A stretch of 64,000 bases of DNA from JASMHC01 sp964453855 (GCA_964453855.1 CAYVRN010000005.1:1-64000); one strand, 5' to 3'; positions 8,607 through 17,923 are shown, numbered from the stretch's first letter. Notes: generated by a model from the letters alone, not told the origin. Translations and numbers: made by a program.

Positions 8607-9790
8607 TGCTTACCAACCTTAAACCGCTTCCCGCTGACAAAATCCTCGCCTTGATGCAGGAATATGCCGCTGATCCGCGCGACACCAAGATCGACCTTGG
8701 CGTCGGCGTTTACAAAAACGCCGAAGGCGTCACCCCCGTCATGCGCGCGATCAAAGCCGCCGAGATGAAAGTCTGGGAAGAGCAAACCTCGAAATCATAT
8801 GTCGGTCTGGCCGGTGATCCGGCGTTCTCGGACGCCATGATCAAGCTGGTCCTTGGCGGCTCGATTGAACGCGACCGTATTTCGGCCGTTGCCACCCCCG
8901 GCGGCACCGGCGCTGTACGTCAGGCGTTTGAGTTGCTGCAAATGGCCAACCCGTCGGGGCGCGTCTTCGTGTCGAACCCGACATGGCCGAACCACGTGAC
9001 GATTCTGAAGCATCTGAACATCGAAACCATCGCCTACCGCTATTTCGACGAAGCGACCTGCGGGGTTGATTTCGACGCGATGATCGAAGACCTGAAAACC
9101 TCGAAAAAGGGCGATCTGGTCCTGCTGCACGGCTGCTGCCACAACCCGACAGGCGCCAACCTGAACCTGATCCAATGGCAGGAAGTCGTGAACGTACTGC
9201 AAGAAACCGGCGCGACCCCGATGATCGATATCGCCTATCAGGGTTTTGGCGACGGTCTGGAAGAAGACGCCGCTGGCGTGCGCCTGATCGCCACCTCTCT
9301 GCCGGAAACCCTGATCGCAGCCAGCTGCTCGAAGAACTTCGGCATCTATCGTGAACGCACGGGCATCCTGATGGCGATCAACGAAACCAATGCAACTCAG
9401 AAAGTCACCCAAGGCGCATTGGCCCACCTGAACCGCCAGAACTATTCGTTCCCGCCCGACCACGGTGCCCGTCTGGTCAGCACAATCCTGAACGACGATG
9501 CACTACGCGCCGATTGGCAGGCCGAACTGGAAGAAGTCCGTATCTCGATGCTGGGTCTGCGTGAACAACTGGCCGGCGAGCTTCAGCGTCTCTCAGGTTC
9601 TGACCGCTTCGCGTTTGTGGGCCAGCACCGCGGCATGTTCTCGCGGCTGGGTATCGCCCCTGAACTGGTCGAGAAAATGAAAACCGAGCACGGCATCTAC
9701 ATGGTCGGCGACTCGCGCATCAACATCGCAGGCCTGAACCAGCAGACCGTTCCGATTCTTGCCAAAGCAATCATCGACTCGGGTGCCTGA
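8606..9790 (+). CDS. Aromatic/aspartate aminotransferase (class I, PLP)
   Basis: A 394-residue fold-type I aminotransferase of the enterobacterial AspC/TyrB branch: IDLGVGVYKNAEG, CHNPTGANL, DIAYQGFGDG and CSKNFGIYRERTG, in which K243 is the PLP lysine. It transfers amino groups between aspartate, aromatic amino acids (possibly cysteine) and 2-oxoglutarate. The ATG overlaps the sseA stop and GGAG precedes it. A strong terminator follows. Aspartate and aromatic specificities cannot be separated by eye. Confidence 0.92.
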   Translation: MLTNLKPLPADKILALMQEYAADPRDTKIDLGVGVYKNAEGVTPVMRAIKAAEMKVWEEQTSKSYVGLAGDPAFSDAMIKLVLGGSIERDRISAVATPGGTGAVRQAFELLQMANPSGRVFVSNPTWPNHVTILKHLNIETIAYRYFDEATCGVDFDAMIEDLKTSKKGDLVLLHGCCHNPTGANLNLIQWQEVVNVLQETGATPMIDIAYQGFGDGLEEDAAGVRLIATSLPETLIAASCSKNFGIYRERTGILMAINETNATQKVTQGALAHLNRQNYSFPPDHGARLVSTILNDDALRADWQAELEEVRISMLGLREQLAGELQRLSGSDRFAFVGQHRGMFSRLGIAPELVEKMKTEHGIYMVGDSRINIAGLNQQTVPILAKAIIDSGA

Positions 9791-9822
9791 TAAATATTCC
9801 AGGTTTTGCACTTGTTTTACCG

Positions 9823-9857
9823 CCGCGTTCTCCCATCTAAGGGGAACGCGGTTTTTT
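9823..9857 (+). terminator. Rho-independent terminator after the sseA-aminotransferase pair
   Basis: Eight-base-pair stem CCGCGTTC / GAACGCGG (9823-9830 with 9844-9851), 13-base loop, then six Ts (9852-9857). It lies 33 bases after the aminotransferase stop and before the rhodanese gene. Confidence 0.9.
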
Positions 9858-9873
9858 ATGAAAAGGACAGGAT

Positions 9874-10254
9874 ATGAAAACGGAACACATTGGCGACGCC
9901 ACTCTGGAAACCTGGACAGTAGACGAGGTTCAAGAAGCTTTTGACAAGAACGAGATCGTCCTGATCGACGTGCGTACCCCGCAAGAATTCATGTTCGAAC
10001 ATATCGAAGGCGCGCTTTTGCTGCCTATGTCATTTTTCTGTGCCGACAAACTTCCCGGTCAGTCCGACAAGCGCATCGTGTTCCACTGCGGTTCTGGCAT
10101 GCGCTCGGGCCGTGTCGCCAAACTGGCCATTGAAAACGGCGGCTTCAAACAGATCGCCCATATGGAAGGCGGCTTTGGCGCATGGAAAACCGCCAAAAAG
10201 CCCCACATGGGCACGGATATGTCGACCGGTGCTCCGAAAAAAGTCACCTACTGA
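9874..10254 (+). CDS. Single-domain rhodanese-like protein
   Basis: A 126-residue cytoplasmic rhodanese domain. LIDVRTPQEFMFEHIEGA marks the domain entry, the active Cys lies in FHCGSGMRSGR near residue 73, and GGFGAWK closes the domain. It likely carries persulfide sulfur; the partner is unknown. It is separated from the aminotransferase by a strong terminator, so it probably has its own promoter. AGGA precedes the ATG. Confidence 0.88.
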   Translation: MKTEHIGDATLETWTVDEVQEAFDKNEIVLIDVRTPQEFMFEHIEGALLLPMSFFCADKLPGQSDKRIVFHCGSGMRSGRVAKLAIENGGFKQIAHMEGGFGAWKTAKKPHMGTDMSTGAPKKVTY

Positions 10255-10276
10255 CTTCATCTTACCTAAAATACTC
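10255..10276 (-). repeat. Gene-end repeat, copy 1 (GAGTATTTT-type)
   Basis: Read on the minus strand this 22-base stretch begins GAGTATTTTAGG and ends AAGATGAAG. It matches 19 of 22 positions with a copy at 45234-45255, and a looser relative sits at 17991-18012. Here it abuts the rhodanese stop and is followed by hairpins. Confidence 0.6.
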
Positions 10277-10282
10277 AAATCC

Positions 10283-10355
10283 ATCGGGCGAAAGCCCGAT
10301 CGGAAAACATGCAAAGCCGCGCGCCATAGGTCTGATCCCGCAGGCGCGCGCTTTT
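10283..10355 (+). terminator. Two hairpins between the convergent rhodanese and glycosyltransferase genes
   Basis: ATCGGGC / GCCCGAT (10283-10289 with 10294-10300, GAAA loop) lacks a T-run. GCGCGCC / GGCGCGC (10319-10325 with 10343-10349) is followed by GCTTTTA. Together they probably end transcription from the rhodanese side; the lack of a long T-run keeps this tentative. Confidence 0.45.
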
Positions 10356-11505
10356 AGCCCCCAGCGGGCCGCGGCAGGTGCTCTTTGATCAGATCGCTGC
10401 GGTGCTTGAAGACTGCCTCGGAACTGAAATAGGCCCCATCCCTGTAGGAATTTTCGATCAGCCTGGCCAAACGCCCGCGATCATTGGCCAGCGCCGCCAC
10501 CTGCTGGGCCAAAGCACCAACATCGTTTAGCGGCGTCAGCTCTCCGCCATTATTCTCGAGGATCAGATCGCGCGGATAGGCGCTGTCATATCCCACAATT
10601 GGCGTACCGGAAATCAACGCCTCGATCAGGTTTCGCGGGCTTTCCGGTGTTTTGTGGCAGAACATATGGATATGTGCATCGCGCAGCACATCCAGCACAT
10701 ATTGGCGGTCAGTCACAAACCCCGGCAGCGAAACACGATCTGAAAGCCCGGCCTGCGCGACCCGGGTTTGCATGTCGCCAAACCGCTCGCCGTTGCCCAG
10801 CCAAGTTGCGGTGAAATCCACGCCCATCGCGTCCAGTTTTTCCAAAACCGCCACCCAGTCCAACGGGCCTTTCATAGGGTCTGCGCGACCGGCAAAGACG
10901 ATTTTCAAAGGACCGTATGCACAGTCCTGAATTTTCTGTGCAAGCATGTCCGAGGGAATATGATCGGATTTTTCCAGCAAAATATCGTGAACGATATGCG
11001 GATTTCCGGAATACGGTGCATAGGCTTCATAGGTTTCACGCCCGTGGAACAACCCAAGCTCTGCCCGTTGGATCACCGCCCGTTCCAACAACAGCATCGG
11101 CTTATGGTACAAGTGCGCCTGCAGGCGCCGCTTGAACGCGCCCTCAGTCCGATTGCGTCGTGTCACCTCGGATTCGACGCGGTCGGCCCAAACGGCAAAC
11201 GGGCGTTTCTTTGCCTTGGCGGCAAAACCTCCGACAGCGCCCCAATCGCCAAACAGCCCGCCAATAGAAAACGACAGATAGTCGTTGCGATCAATCAACG
11301 CTTCAATCCGGCGGCGGGTTTCGGAATAGCGCCGCAAAAAGTGGTCTGGTCGATAGGCGGTCGGGAGCAAGTCAAGCGACATGTTTTCAGGCAAGCGATT
11401 GCCCTCGTCCGGTTTTGACCAACCTTCGGGTGTCGTCTCGTCGCGCACGGGCATCATCACGCTGATGTGGTCAAAGTTCTCGGCCCAGCGGCGCAGCCCG
11501 ACCAT
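10354..11505 (-). CDS. Group 1 glycosyltransferase (GT4, GT-B fold), N-terminus lost by frameshift
   Basis: The open frame codes 383 residues of a GT-B glycosyltransferase: KIVFAGRADPMKGPLDWV is the start of the nucleotide-binding half (about residue 205) and HKTPESPRNLIEALISGTP holds the family's E-x7-E-like donor-binding motif. It likely builds extracellular or envelope glycan; the substrate is unknown. The frame opens in the middle of the N-terminal domain: the missing start is found one frame away, upstream of a run of seven Ts (11518-11524 on the plus strand as As). This is either a draft-sequence error or a real inactivation. Confidence 0.78.
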   Translation of the reverse strand: MVGLRRWAENFDHISVMMPVRDETTPEGWSKPDEGNRLPENMSLDLLPTAYRPDHFLRRYSETRRRIEALIDRNDYLSFSIGGLFGDWGAVGGFAAKAKKRPFAVWADRVESEVTRRNRTEGAFKRRLQAHLYHKPMLLLERAVIQRAELGLFHGRETYEAYAPYSGNPHIVHDILLEKSDHIPSDMLAQKIQDCAYGPLKIVFAGRADPMKGPLDWVAVLEKLDAMGVDFTATWLGNGERFGDMQTRVAQAGLSDRVSLPGFVTDRQYVLDVLRDAHIHMFCHKTPESPRNLIEALISGTPIVGYDSAYPRDLILENNGGELTPLNDVGALAQQVAALANDRGRLARLIENSYRDGAYFSSEAVFKHRSDLIKEHLPRPAGG

Positions 11506-11582
11506 CGCCTGATTTTCAAAAAAAGGTCCCCATCACAGCGAAACACCGGAACCGGCGCGTATATCAGCAAACTGCCATTCAT
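11506..11582 (-). other. Displaced 5' end of the glycosyltransferase (frameshifted)
   Basis: From an ATG at 11582 (minus strand) the other frame reads MNGSLLIYAPVPVFR..., a typical GT4 N-terminal beta strand. Adding one T to the seven-T run joins it in frame, via ...FFENQAM, to the VGLRRWAENFD start of the downstream frame. As given, the frame closes off from the main body. Confidence 0.65.
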
Positions 11583-11671
11583 TTTCACATCACATAGCCG
11601 GATGAATTGTCAAAGGACGACTGCAAAAAAGCAAACAACCCTACTTCGGTGCACCATCCTAAAGCTATACC

Positions 11672-12691
11672 CTAGGGTTTAGAGCGTACAGCCTTCTTTG
11701 GCTTCGTCAATCTTCGCCCCGCTTTGCGGAACGGAATCCAATAAAGCTTCCAGCAGGAATCCATCTCCATAGACTTCATCCCCGCCACACCGAACTTCAC
11801 GTCGCGGTTGTCATCCGGCATGATGTAGGTGCCGAACAGCACGTCCCACACCGGAAAAATGAAGGCGAAGTTTTTGTCGAAATGATCAGGATGCATCGAA
11901 TGGTGGACATGGTGATGCGCGGGCGACGGAAAGACCTTGGACCACACTCCGGGCCATTTCAGCCAGATATGCGAGTGACGCAAATTGTAGCCGAATATGT
12001 TGAAAGCGAACATCAGCACCGGCACACCCAACAGCGACGGCATCGGCGGCAGGTGCCCCAGAATATTTGCCATCACCCCCATGCTAATCCCGTAGCCCAA
12101 GCCTGTAAAAGCCTGATAGGCCAGATTGTCGATCGGATGCTCGCGGAAGTTTGACATCGGGTGCATCACCTCGGCGCTGTGGTGCACCTTGTGGAATTCC
12201 CACAGGATCGGGATTTTGTGCTGCAGGTAGTGAATATAGAATCCGACGAAATCAATAACCGCAATCACCACCAGCATGTAAACGACCGAGACCCACCAAG
12301 GGCTTGTCACATCGGCTGTGCGGTTGATGAACTCAAGAAGGGATTCTCCCGTAATCCAGCTGAAAGATTGCCCCATCATCATCATGAGCAAACCGAAGAT
12401 CAGGAAATGACCGATCAACTTGTGGAAAAAGAAATACCGCACGTCCAGCCAGGCCGACGGATGCACCCAAACCTGTTTGGGAAAGAGATAGCCGATAAAG
12501 CTTTTCGGGGCGTCTTCGCCATGCCCGTCCCGCTGCATTTTGCGCGCACCATGACGGTAGACGAAATAGGCAAAAATCGCCGAGGTCAGCAGATACAGCC
12601 AGAATATCCGCTGCGTCGGGTCAAAAAGCACCAGAAAGACATCAGCGGCGTAGTCCAGATATCTGGACCCGAGGTCGGTGAAAAACTGCAT
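11672..12691 (-). CDS. Sterol desaturase / fatty-acid hydroxylase superfamily protein
   Basis: A 339-residue integral membrane di-iron protein. Histidine clusters HYLQH, HKVHHS and the late HHHVHHS match the superfamily's His boxes, between about five transmembrane helices (roughly residues 30-48, 90-112, 135-155, 205-245). Such proteins hydroxylate or desaturate lipids or carotenoids in the membrane; substrate unknown. A second, shorter paralogue lies at 35.7 kb. It stands alone between the glycosyltransferase and the PPOX gene. Confidence 0.88.
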   Translation of the reverse strand: MQFFTDLGSRYLDYAADVFLVLFDPTQRIFWLYLLTSAIFAYFVYRHGARKMQRDGHGEDAPKSFIGYLFPKQVWVHPSAWLDVRYFFFHKLIGHFLIFGLLMMMMGQSFSWITGESLLEFINRTADVTSPWWVSVVYMLVVIAVIDFVGFYIHYLQHKIPILWEFHKVHHSAEVMHPMSNFREHPIDNLAYQAFTGLGYGISMGVMANILGHLPPMPSLLGVPVLMFAFNIFGYNLRHSHIWLKWPGVWSKVFPSPAHHHVHHSMHPDHFDKNFAFIFPVWDVLFGTYIMPDDNRDVKFGVAGMKSMEMDSCWKLYWIPFRKAGRRLTKPKKAVRSKP

Positions 12692-12785
12692 GACTGCTCC
12701 TGTATCGTGACCGCTTTGGCGGTTCTTTGACCACAGGATAGGCGATCAATGGGCGTCTGTCATCAACCCAGCACAACCAGCGCGC

Positions 12786-13391
12786 TTACCACATGGTGGA
12801 TTTGGCACGGGGCAGCCATTCGGCGTCATAATCCGCGCCGCCCTGCGCCCCGCCACTAGCCTCTGCCAGCAACTCGCCAACCGAGGGCAAACCCGACGGG
12901 GCAGACATTTCGTTCCACAATTCCGCTCTCATTGGTGCACGGGCGCATTGGGTATAAATCTCTCCGATCCGGATCACGATCACAGAACGTGGATTCCGGC
13001 CTTTTTGCTCAAAACTCTGGACAAGTTCAGGCGCAACAGAAACTTTTGCCAATCCATTCAGTCGCACGACCGTGGTTGATCCCGGAACCATAAACATCAG
13101 CGATATCCGCCCGTCCTCGACGATATTCCGAAGCGTGTCCATACGGTTGTTCCCACGCCAGTCGGGCATTGCCAAAGTTTGGCTGTCAATCTCGCGCACC
13201 ACCGGCCCGCCATCGCCGCGCGGGCTACCGTCGGTGCCGGACGGGCCCACGGTGGACACCACGCAAAACCGCGATGCCATGATCCATTTGCGATAAAGCG
13301 GTGTCAGCTCATGCACCACTTTGGCGATGGAAGCTGGCGCGGGCGCGCCATAAAGCGCCTCTAACTCGGCAATGTCAGTGACGTACTGCAT
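12786..13391 (-). CDS. PPOX-fold FMN flavoprotein (pyridoxamine 5'-phosphate oxidase family)
   Basis: A 201-residue split-barrel flavoprotein. SRFCVVSTVGPSGTDGSPRGD, DWRGNNRMDTLRNI and GRISLMFMVPG are the FMN-binding strands typical of the MSMEG_1061-like PPOX subfamily. Actual substrate unknown. The start at the ATG of MQYVTD overlaps the 3' end of plsC by 17 bases, so it is probably the last gene of the ftsE-ftsX-plsC operon. Confidence 0.85.
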   Translation of the reverse strand: MQYVTDIAELEALYGAPAPASIAKVVHELTPLYRKWIMASRFCVVSTVGPSGTDGSPRGDGGPVVREIDSQTLAMPDWRGNNRMDTLRNIVEDGRISLMFMVPGSTTVVRLNGLAKVSVAPELVQSFEQKGRNPRSVIVIRIGEIYTQCARAPMRAELWNEMSAPSGLPSVGELLAEASGGAQGGADYDAEWLPRAKSTMW

Positions 13392-14118
13392 CCAGATCAA
13401 ACCCCGCTTCACGCATTAACTTGTTCGACGCGGTTTCAACTTCGCTCTCAAGTCGCTTCATAAAGGCGTCGCGCTCAAGCCCCTGTTCTATGGGGTCCAG
13501 AAACTCGACCACAGCCAAACCGGGCTTGCGGTAAATACCATAGCGGGGCCAAAAGACGCCAACATTGGTAGCCGCTGGAACCACCTTTTGGCCAGTTTCG
13601 TTATACAGAACAAACGTCCCCACTTTGAACGGCTTCTTCGCCCCCGGAGCGACACGGGTGCCTTGGGGGTAAATCACCAACTGACCCTTGGGCGCATTCG
13701 GAGCCGTAACCCCTTCGACCATTTGCTGAATTGCCTCGGCCTTTTTGCCACGATCGACGGCCACACAGCCGATCCGCTGCGCGAACTGGCCCAGAACCGG
13801 GGCATGCTTAAGCGATGCCTTCATAATGAATCGAGGCGTCGGAATGGCAGAGGTGATTAGAATAATATCGAAGAAGCTTTGATGCTTCGGTGCAAGCAAA
13901 ACCTCGTCAGTAGGAGGTGTGCCACGGATTTCGCTTTTCAAGCCAACCATCCAGCTTGCAGTCCACATCACCCATCGGCAATAGGCGTGAATCGCCGCAT
14001 AAGCCCCACGACGCGAAACCAAAGCCCAAGGCGCATAGGCCAGACCAACCAGCAACATCGACAGATACATCTGCCCCACAAACAAAAGCGAGCGTATCCA
14101 CTGGATTGCATAGCCCAT
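13375..14118 (-). CDS. plsC: 1-acyl-sn-glycerol-3-phosphate acyltransferase
   Basis: A 247-residue membrane-associated acyltransferase. The catalytic H-x4-D block is KHQSFFDI, and the glycerol-phosphate motif reads YPQGTR, with Gln in place of the commoner FPEGTR Glu. N-terminal helices lie at about residues 10-30 and 42-55. It makes phosphatidic acid from lysophosphatidate. The ATG overlaps the ftsX stop by one base (TGATG), which fixes the start against the longer open frame to 14538. Confidence 0.92.
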   Translation of the reverse strand: MGYAIQWIRSLLFVGQMYLSMLLVGLAYAPWALVSRRGAYAAIHAYCRWVMWTASWMVGLKSEIRGTPPTDEVLLAPKHQSFFDIILITSAIPTPRFIMKASLKHAPVLGQFAQRIGCVAVDRGKKAEAIQQMVEGVTAPNAPKGQLVIYPQGTRVAPGAKKPFKVGTFVLYNETGQKVVPAATNVGVFWPRYGIYRKPGLAVVEFLDPIEQGLERDAFMKRLESEVETASNKLMREAGFDLDAVRH

Positions 14119-15020
14119 CAGGACAACCTTCCTAACGTACGGCGGGCAGCGGCCCGGGTTGCGAAAAAGGCAACAATGCCTGCCAAAACCGGAATAATCA
14201 GCGGCATGAACCACTGTGCCTGCTGAAAGCCAAGACCGGTCAGGAATATTCTGTCGCCCGTTGCCTGAGGCAGCATCAAAATAGCCCCCATGCCGATGAT
14301 GGTGCCGATCAAAGCCCCGCCCAAAGCCCGCAGGGTAAATCGGCGCACAAAGGCGCGGGCGATATAGCCGTCTGTTGCACCGATCAGACGTAACACGCGG
14401 ATCACCTGAAGATTGGCGGCCAGCGCTGCATTTGCTGCCAGAGTGATCATCGCGGCTGTTGCCCCGCCGATAATCGCAATCGACACCCAACCCAGCGCAC
14501 GCAAACGCCCGGCAGCTACGGTTAACGGTTTGCGCCAACGGGTGTGATCATCCAGCACCGCCCCCGGAGCTTCGGCTTGAAGCCGCAATCGCAATCCCGC
14601 GGCATCAAAGCCTTCGTCGGTTTCTATGACCTCGATAAGTTTCGGGATGGGTAAATCGTCAATCGGTACATCCGGTCCGAACCACGGAGCCAAAAGCGCT
14701 TGTTGCTCGGCCGTGTTAAGCACTCGAACCGTGGCAATGCCCGCTGTGGTCTCTAACACCCTGACCGTCGCTTTCGTCTGCCGTTCGACCTGTTCCAGCG
14801 GAGCCGATATGCGCACCGTCACACTTTTCGCCAGTTCTTCGCCCCAACGATCCGCCAGACGCCCCGAGGCCATTGACAGGGCCAAGGCAAAAACAGCCAA
14901 AAACGCCATAGCACCCGATGTGAACAAGGTCAGCGTTGCCGTATAGCCAGTCGGAGGCACCACGCGATCCGACTGCCCGCCTGTTCGAAACACTGAAAAC
15001 AAATCCGCAAAGACCGACAT
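14118..15020 (-). CDS. ftsX: FtsX-like cell-division ABC transporter permease
   Basis: A 300-residue permease. One transmembrane helix near residues 35-58, an extracytoplasmic domain to about 170 and three C-terminal helices (about 175-200, 220-245, 268-290) with the FtsX-type VLRLIGATDGYIARAF segment. With FtsE it couples ATP hydrolysis to murein-hydrolase activation at the septum. The start MSVFADL overlaps the ftsE stop by one base (TGATG). Confidence 0.9.
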   Translation of the reverse strand: MSVFADLFSVFRTGGQSDRVVPPTGYTATLTLFTSGAMAFLAVFALALSMASGRLADRWGEELAKSVTVRISAPLEQVERQTKATVRVLETTAGIATVRVLNTAEQQALLAPWFGPDVPIDDLPIPKLIEVIETDEGFDAAGLRLRLQAEAPGAVLDDHTRWRKPLTVAAGRLRALGWVSIAIIGGATAAMITLAANAALAANLQVIRVLRLIGATDGYIARAFVRRFTLRALGGALIGTIIGMGAILMLPQATGDRIFLTGLGFQQAQWFMPLIIPVLAGIVAFFATRAAARRTLGRLS

Positions 15021-15733
15021 CACAAATCTGCCCCTGCCAGTTGCAATTGCCGGTCCGAGATACGCAACACCCGCGCCTGCACCTGTGATTTGGCCGCGCG
15101 GATCAGTTGCAGATCGTGCGTTACCACCAAAACGGTTTTGCCCATCCGGTTCAACTCGACCAGCAGTGTCAGCAGCTTTTGCGACATTTCCCAATCAACG
15201 TTTCCAGTGGGTTCGTCGGCCAGAATAATGTCGGGCGACATAATCACAGCCCGCGCCAAAGCCGCCCTTTGACGTTCCCCGCCGGACAGTTCCGGCGGTA
15301 AAGCATTCGCGCGATGTGCCAAGCCGACCCACCCGATCAGCTCTTTCAGATTGGCCTGCGATTTGAACTGGTCCTGTTCTGCAACGGCCAAAGGCAGACC
15401 GATATTTTCCTCGACAGACAAATGATCCAGAAACTGGCAATCTTGGTGGACAACACCGATTTTCCGTCGCGCTGCCGCCAGATCATCGCGGTCCATATCG
15501 TGCAGGCTTGACCCGAACAGGGTCACATCACCTTCGGTGGGGCGCAAATCACCGTAGCACAGTTTTAGGAATGTCGATTTGCCGACACCCGACGGACCCG
15601 TAAGAAAATGGAACGACCCGCTGGCCATCTCAAGGTCAACACCACGGAACAAAGCCCGCTCGCCATAGGAATAACCCGCTTCCCTGAGCTGAATCACCCG
15701 ATTTGTCCCTTGCCACCTGTTGCTGTCCGGCAT
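15020..15733 (-). CDS. ftsE: Cell-division ATP-binding protein FtsE
   Basis: A 237-residue ABC ATPase: Walker A GPSGVGKS, Q-loop HQDCQF, signature LSGGERQRAALARA, Walker B IILADEPTGNVD and switch His THD. It pairs with FtsX. Alternative start: a GTG at 15697 (VIQLREAGYSYG) is preceded by AAGGGA at a good distance and matches the usual family N-terminus, so the first 12 residues may not be made. Divergent from the zinc-ribbon gene. Confidence 0.93.
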   Translation of the reverse strand: MPDSNRWQGTNRVIQLREAGYSYGERALFRGVDLEMASGSFHFLTGPSGVGKSTFLKLCYGDLRPTEGDVTLFGSSLHDMDRDDLAAARRKIGVVHQDCQFLDHLSVEENIGLPLAVAEQDQFKSQANLKELIGWVGLAHRANALPPELSGGERQRAALARAVIMSPDIILADEPTGNVDWEMSQKLLTLLVELNRMGKTVLVVTHDLQLIRAAKSQVQARVLRISDRQLQLAGADL

Positions 15734-15857
15734 TCCCGAACGGTTTTTTTATGTTTCAAGATTGTACTTTGTCTGTGAATCTTTACAGCATATAGTGTCG
15801 GAAGACCAACAATAACAAAGCCGGTAGGCTTGGCAGGCAAAAAAAACAGGGACGACA

Positions 15858-16658
15858 ATGCGGCTAATCTGTCCGAATTGCGACGCACAATATGAAGTAC
15901 CGGACAACGTGATCCCAGAGGCGGGTCGCGATGTGCAATGTTCGGACTGCGGCAACACATGGTTTCAGGAACCCGCCAGCGCGGCTTCGGCGCAGGAAGA
16001 TCCTGTGCTTGAGCGTCAGGCCATTCCACCTGAAGTGTCCGAAATCCTTCAAGAGGAGGCTGCCTTTGAACAGGCGGCGCGGGAACGCGAGGCCATGCAG
16101 CCCATTGCCGAGGAACCCCAGTACGAAGCCTCGCCAGCCCGTGAGCCAAGGCCAGCCCAGAACAAGCCGTTTGCCGGCATCGTGGACGAAGAGGAAAGCG
16201 ATCACGAACGCCGCGCCCGCGAAACCCGCGAGCGGATGGCGCGTATGCGGGGCGTCAGCGCGGGCAACCCGTTTACATCCAGCGATGCGCAAGACGCTGC
16301 GGAGCAATCTCGCAAAAGCGTTTTGCCCGATGTTGATGAATTGAACTCTAGCCTTGTCGCATCAGAGGAAGCCTATTCAGACCCTTCAGGCGACAGCATT
16401 GATCTGGACGATCTGGAACGCTTGCATAAACGCAGCTCGGGGTTCCGCTCCGGATTTACAGTCATGGTGTTCGCGGGCCTTCTAGTATTCGCTCTGTATT
16501 TCACACACGACGGCCTGGCCCGCGCTGTTCCGCCTTTGGCGCCGGGTCTTGATGCTTTCGTCGCCCTGATTGATCAGGCACGATTGTGGGTCGACGGCAA
16601 AGCCAGCGGACTGATGGCGTGGATGGACGGGTTTGTCGCAGGGATTAACCCGCGTTAA
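15858..16658 (+). CDS. MJ0042 zinc-ribbon membrane-anchored protein
   Basis: A 266-residue protein. N-terminal zinc ribbon CPNCDAQY...CSDCGNTWF (four Cys in two CxxC pairs, residues 5-33), a long acidic, low-complexity Glu/Ala/Arg-rich linker (about 40-185), one transmembrane helix at about 198-215 and a short periplasmic end. In this lineage it sits beside ftsEX, so a role in envelope biology or gene control is plausible but unproven. The four Cys imply metal binding. Stop overlaps the convergent lysA stop by 4 bases. Confidence 0.85.
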   Translation: MRLICPNCDAQYEVPDNVIPEAGRDVQCSDCGNTWFQEPASAASAQEDPVLERQAIPPEVSEILQEEAAFEQAAREREAMQPIAEEPQYEASPAREPRPAQNKPFAGIVDEEESDHERRARETRERMARMRGVSAGNPFTSSDAQDAAEQSRKSVLPDVDELNSSLVASEEAYSDPSGDSIDLDDLERLHKRSSGFRSGFTVMVFAGLLVFALYFTHDGLARAVPPLAPGLDAFVALIDQARLWVDGKASGLMAWMDGFVAGINPR

Positions 16659-17923
16659 TCCAGCCAGTCGGGCGGATTGTCCCGCGCGATCATCTCTTCC
16701 ACAGTCGGTCGGCGGCGGATCACGCCGAACTGGTCCCCTTTGACCAGCACCTCGGGAACCAAGGGGCGCGAGTTGTATTCGCTGGCCATGACAGCACCGT
16801 AAGCTCCGGCAGAGCGGAAAGCGATCAGATCGCCCGCTTCAACCGGCGGCATGACACGCGATTTGGCAAACGTATCGCCAGTTTCACAAACCGGCCCGAC
16901 GATATCATAGGCCACTTGCTCAATGCCTGCCTCTGCCTCGGTCACCGGATCAATGTCGTGATGCGCTTCATACATGGCGGGGCGGATCAGGTCATTCATC
17001 GCCGCGTCTACGATCATGAACTGGCGATCTTCGCCCTCTTTCACATAGATCACCTTAGACACCAGCAAGCCCGCGTTTCCGGCGATCAGGCGACCCGGCT
17101 CAATTTCAATCTCGCAGCCTAGATGACCCAGCGTCTCTTTGATCATCGCGCCGTATTCCAGTGGCAAAGGCGGCGCCTCGTTTGAACGAGTGTATGGAAT
17201 GCCCAGACCACCGCCCAGATCAAGACGGCTAATCTCGTGCCCGTCAGCGCGCAGGGCTTCGGTCAGCTCGGCGACTTTCAGATAGGCCATGCGAAATGGC
17301 TCAAGCTGGGTCAACTGGCTACCGATATGCACGTCAATGCCGATCACCTTCAGCCCCGCCAGCTTGGCGGCGCGCGAATAAACCTCTCGCGCTCGGCTGA
17401 TCGGAATGCCGAATTTGTTCTCGGACTTGCCGGTCGCAATTTTCGCGTGGGTCTTCGCGTCCACATCGGGGTTCACGCGAATGGTGATCGGGGCCACTTT
17501 GCCCAGACGCAGAGCGACCGCGTTGATCACCTCCATCTCGGGCTCGGACTCAACGTTGAACTGGCGTATCCCGCCGGTCAGCGCTCCTTCGATCTCGGCC
17601 TCGGTCTTACCGACACCCGAAAAAACAATCCGCTCGCCCGGCACGCCTGCTGCGATCGCACGGGCGTATTCGCCGCCGGACACAACGTCCATACCAGCCC
17701 CAAGCGCTGCCAACGTCTTAAGAATCGCCTGATTACTGGCCGCTTTCATTGCGTAGCAGACCAGATGATCCACGCCCTCAAGCGCCTCGTCGAACAGACG
17801 GAAATGCCGCTCAAGCGTCGCTGTTGAGTAAACGTAAAACGGCGTCCCCAATTCCGCCGCGATTTCGGCGATGTCGACATCTTCGGCAAACAGCTTGCCA
17901 TCGCGGTAGATGAAATGATCCAT
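16655..17923 (-). CDS. lysA: Diaminopimelate decarboxylase
   Basis: A 422-residue fold-type III PLP enzyme. CYAMKA (K60) is the PLP lysine, HIGSQL, DLGGGLGIPY and EPGRLIAGNAG are the phosphate and substrate loops and GPVCETGD contains the active-site Cys from the partner subunit. It converts meso-diaminopimelate to lysine. GAGGAG precedes the ATG at 17923, so the longer open frame is rejected. It follows argH, a lipoprotein and DUF2834 on the same strand, but a terminator lies just upstream, so an own promoter is likely. Confidence 0.96.
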   Translation of the reverse strand: MDHFIYRDGKLFAEDVDIAEIAAELGTPFYVYSTATLERHFRLFDEALEGVDHLVCYAMKAASNQAILKTLAALGAGMDVVSGGEYARAIAAGVPGERIVFSGVGKTEAEIEGALTGGIRQFNVESEPEMEVINAVALRLGKVAPITIRVNPDVDAKTHAKIATGKSENKFGIPISRAREVYSRAAKLAGLKVIGIDVHIGSQLTQLEPFRMAYLKVAELTEALRADGHEISRLDLGGGLGIPYTRSNEAPPLPLEYGAMIKETLGHLGCEIEIEPGRLIAGNAGLLVSKVIYVKEGEDRQFMIVDAAMNDLIRPAMYEAHHDIDPVTEAEAGIEQVAYDIVGPVCETGDTFAKSRVMPPVEAGDLIAFRSAGAYGAVMASEYNSRPLVPEVLVKGDQFGVIRRRPTVEEMIARDNPPDWLD

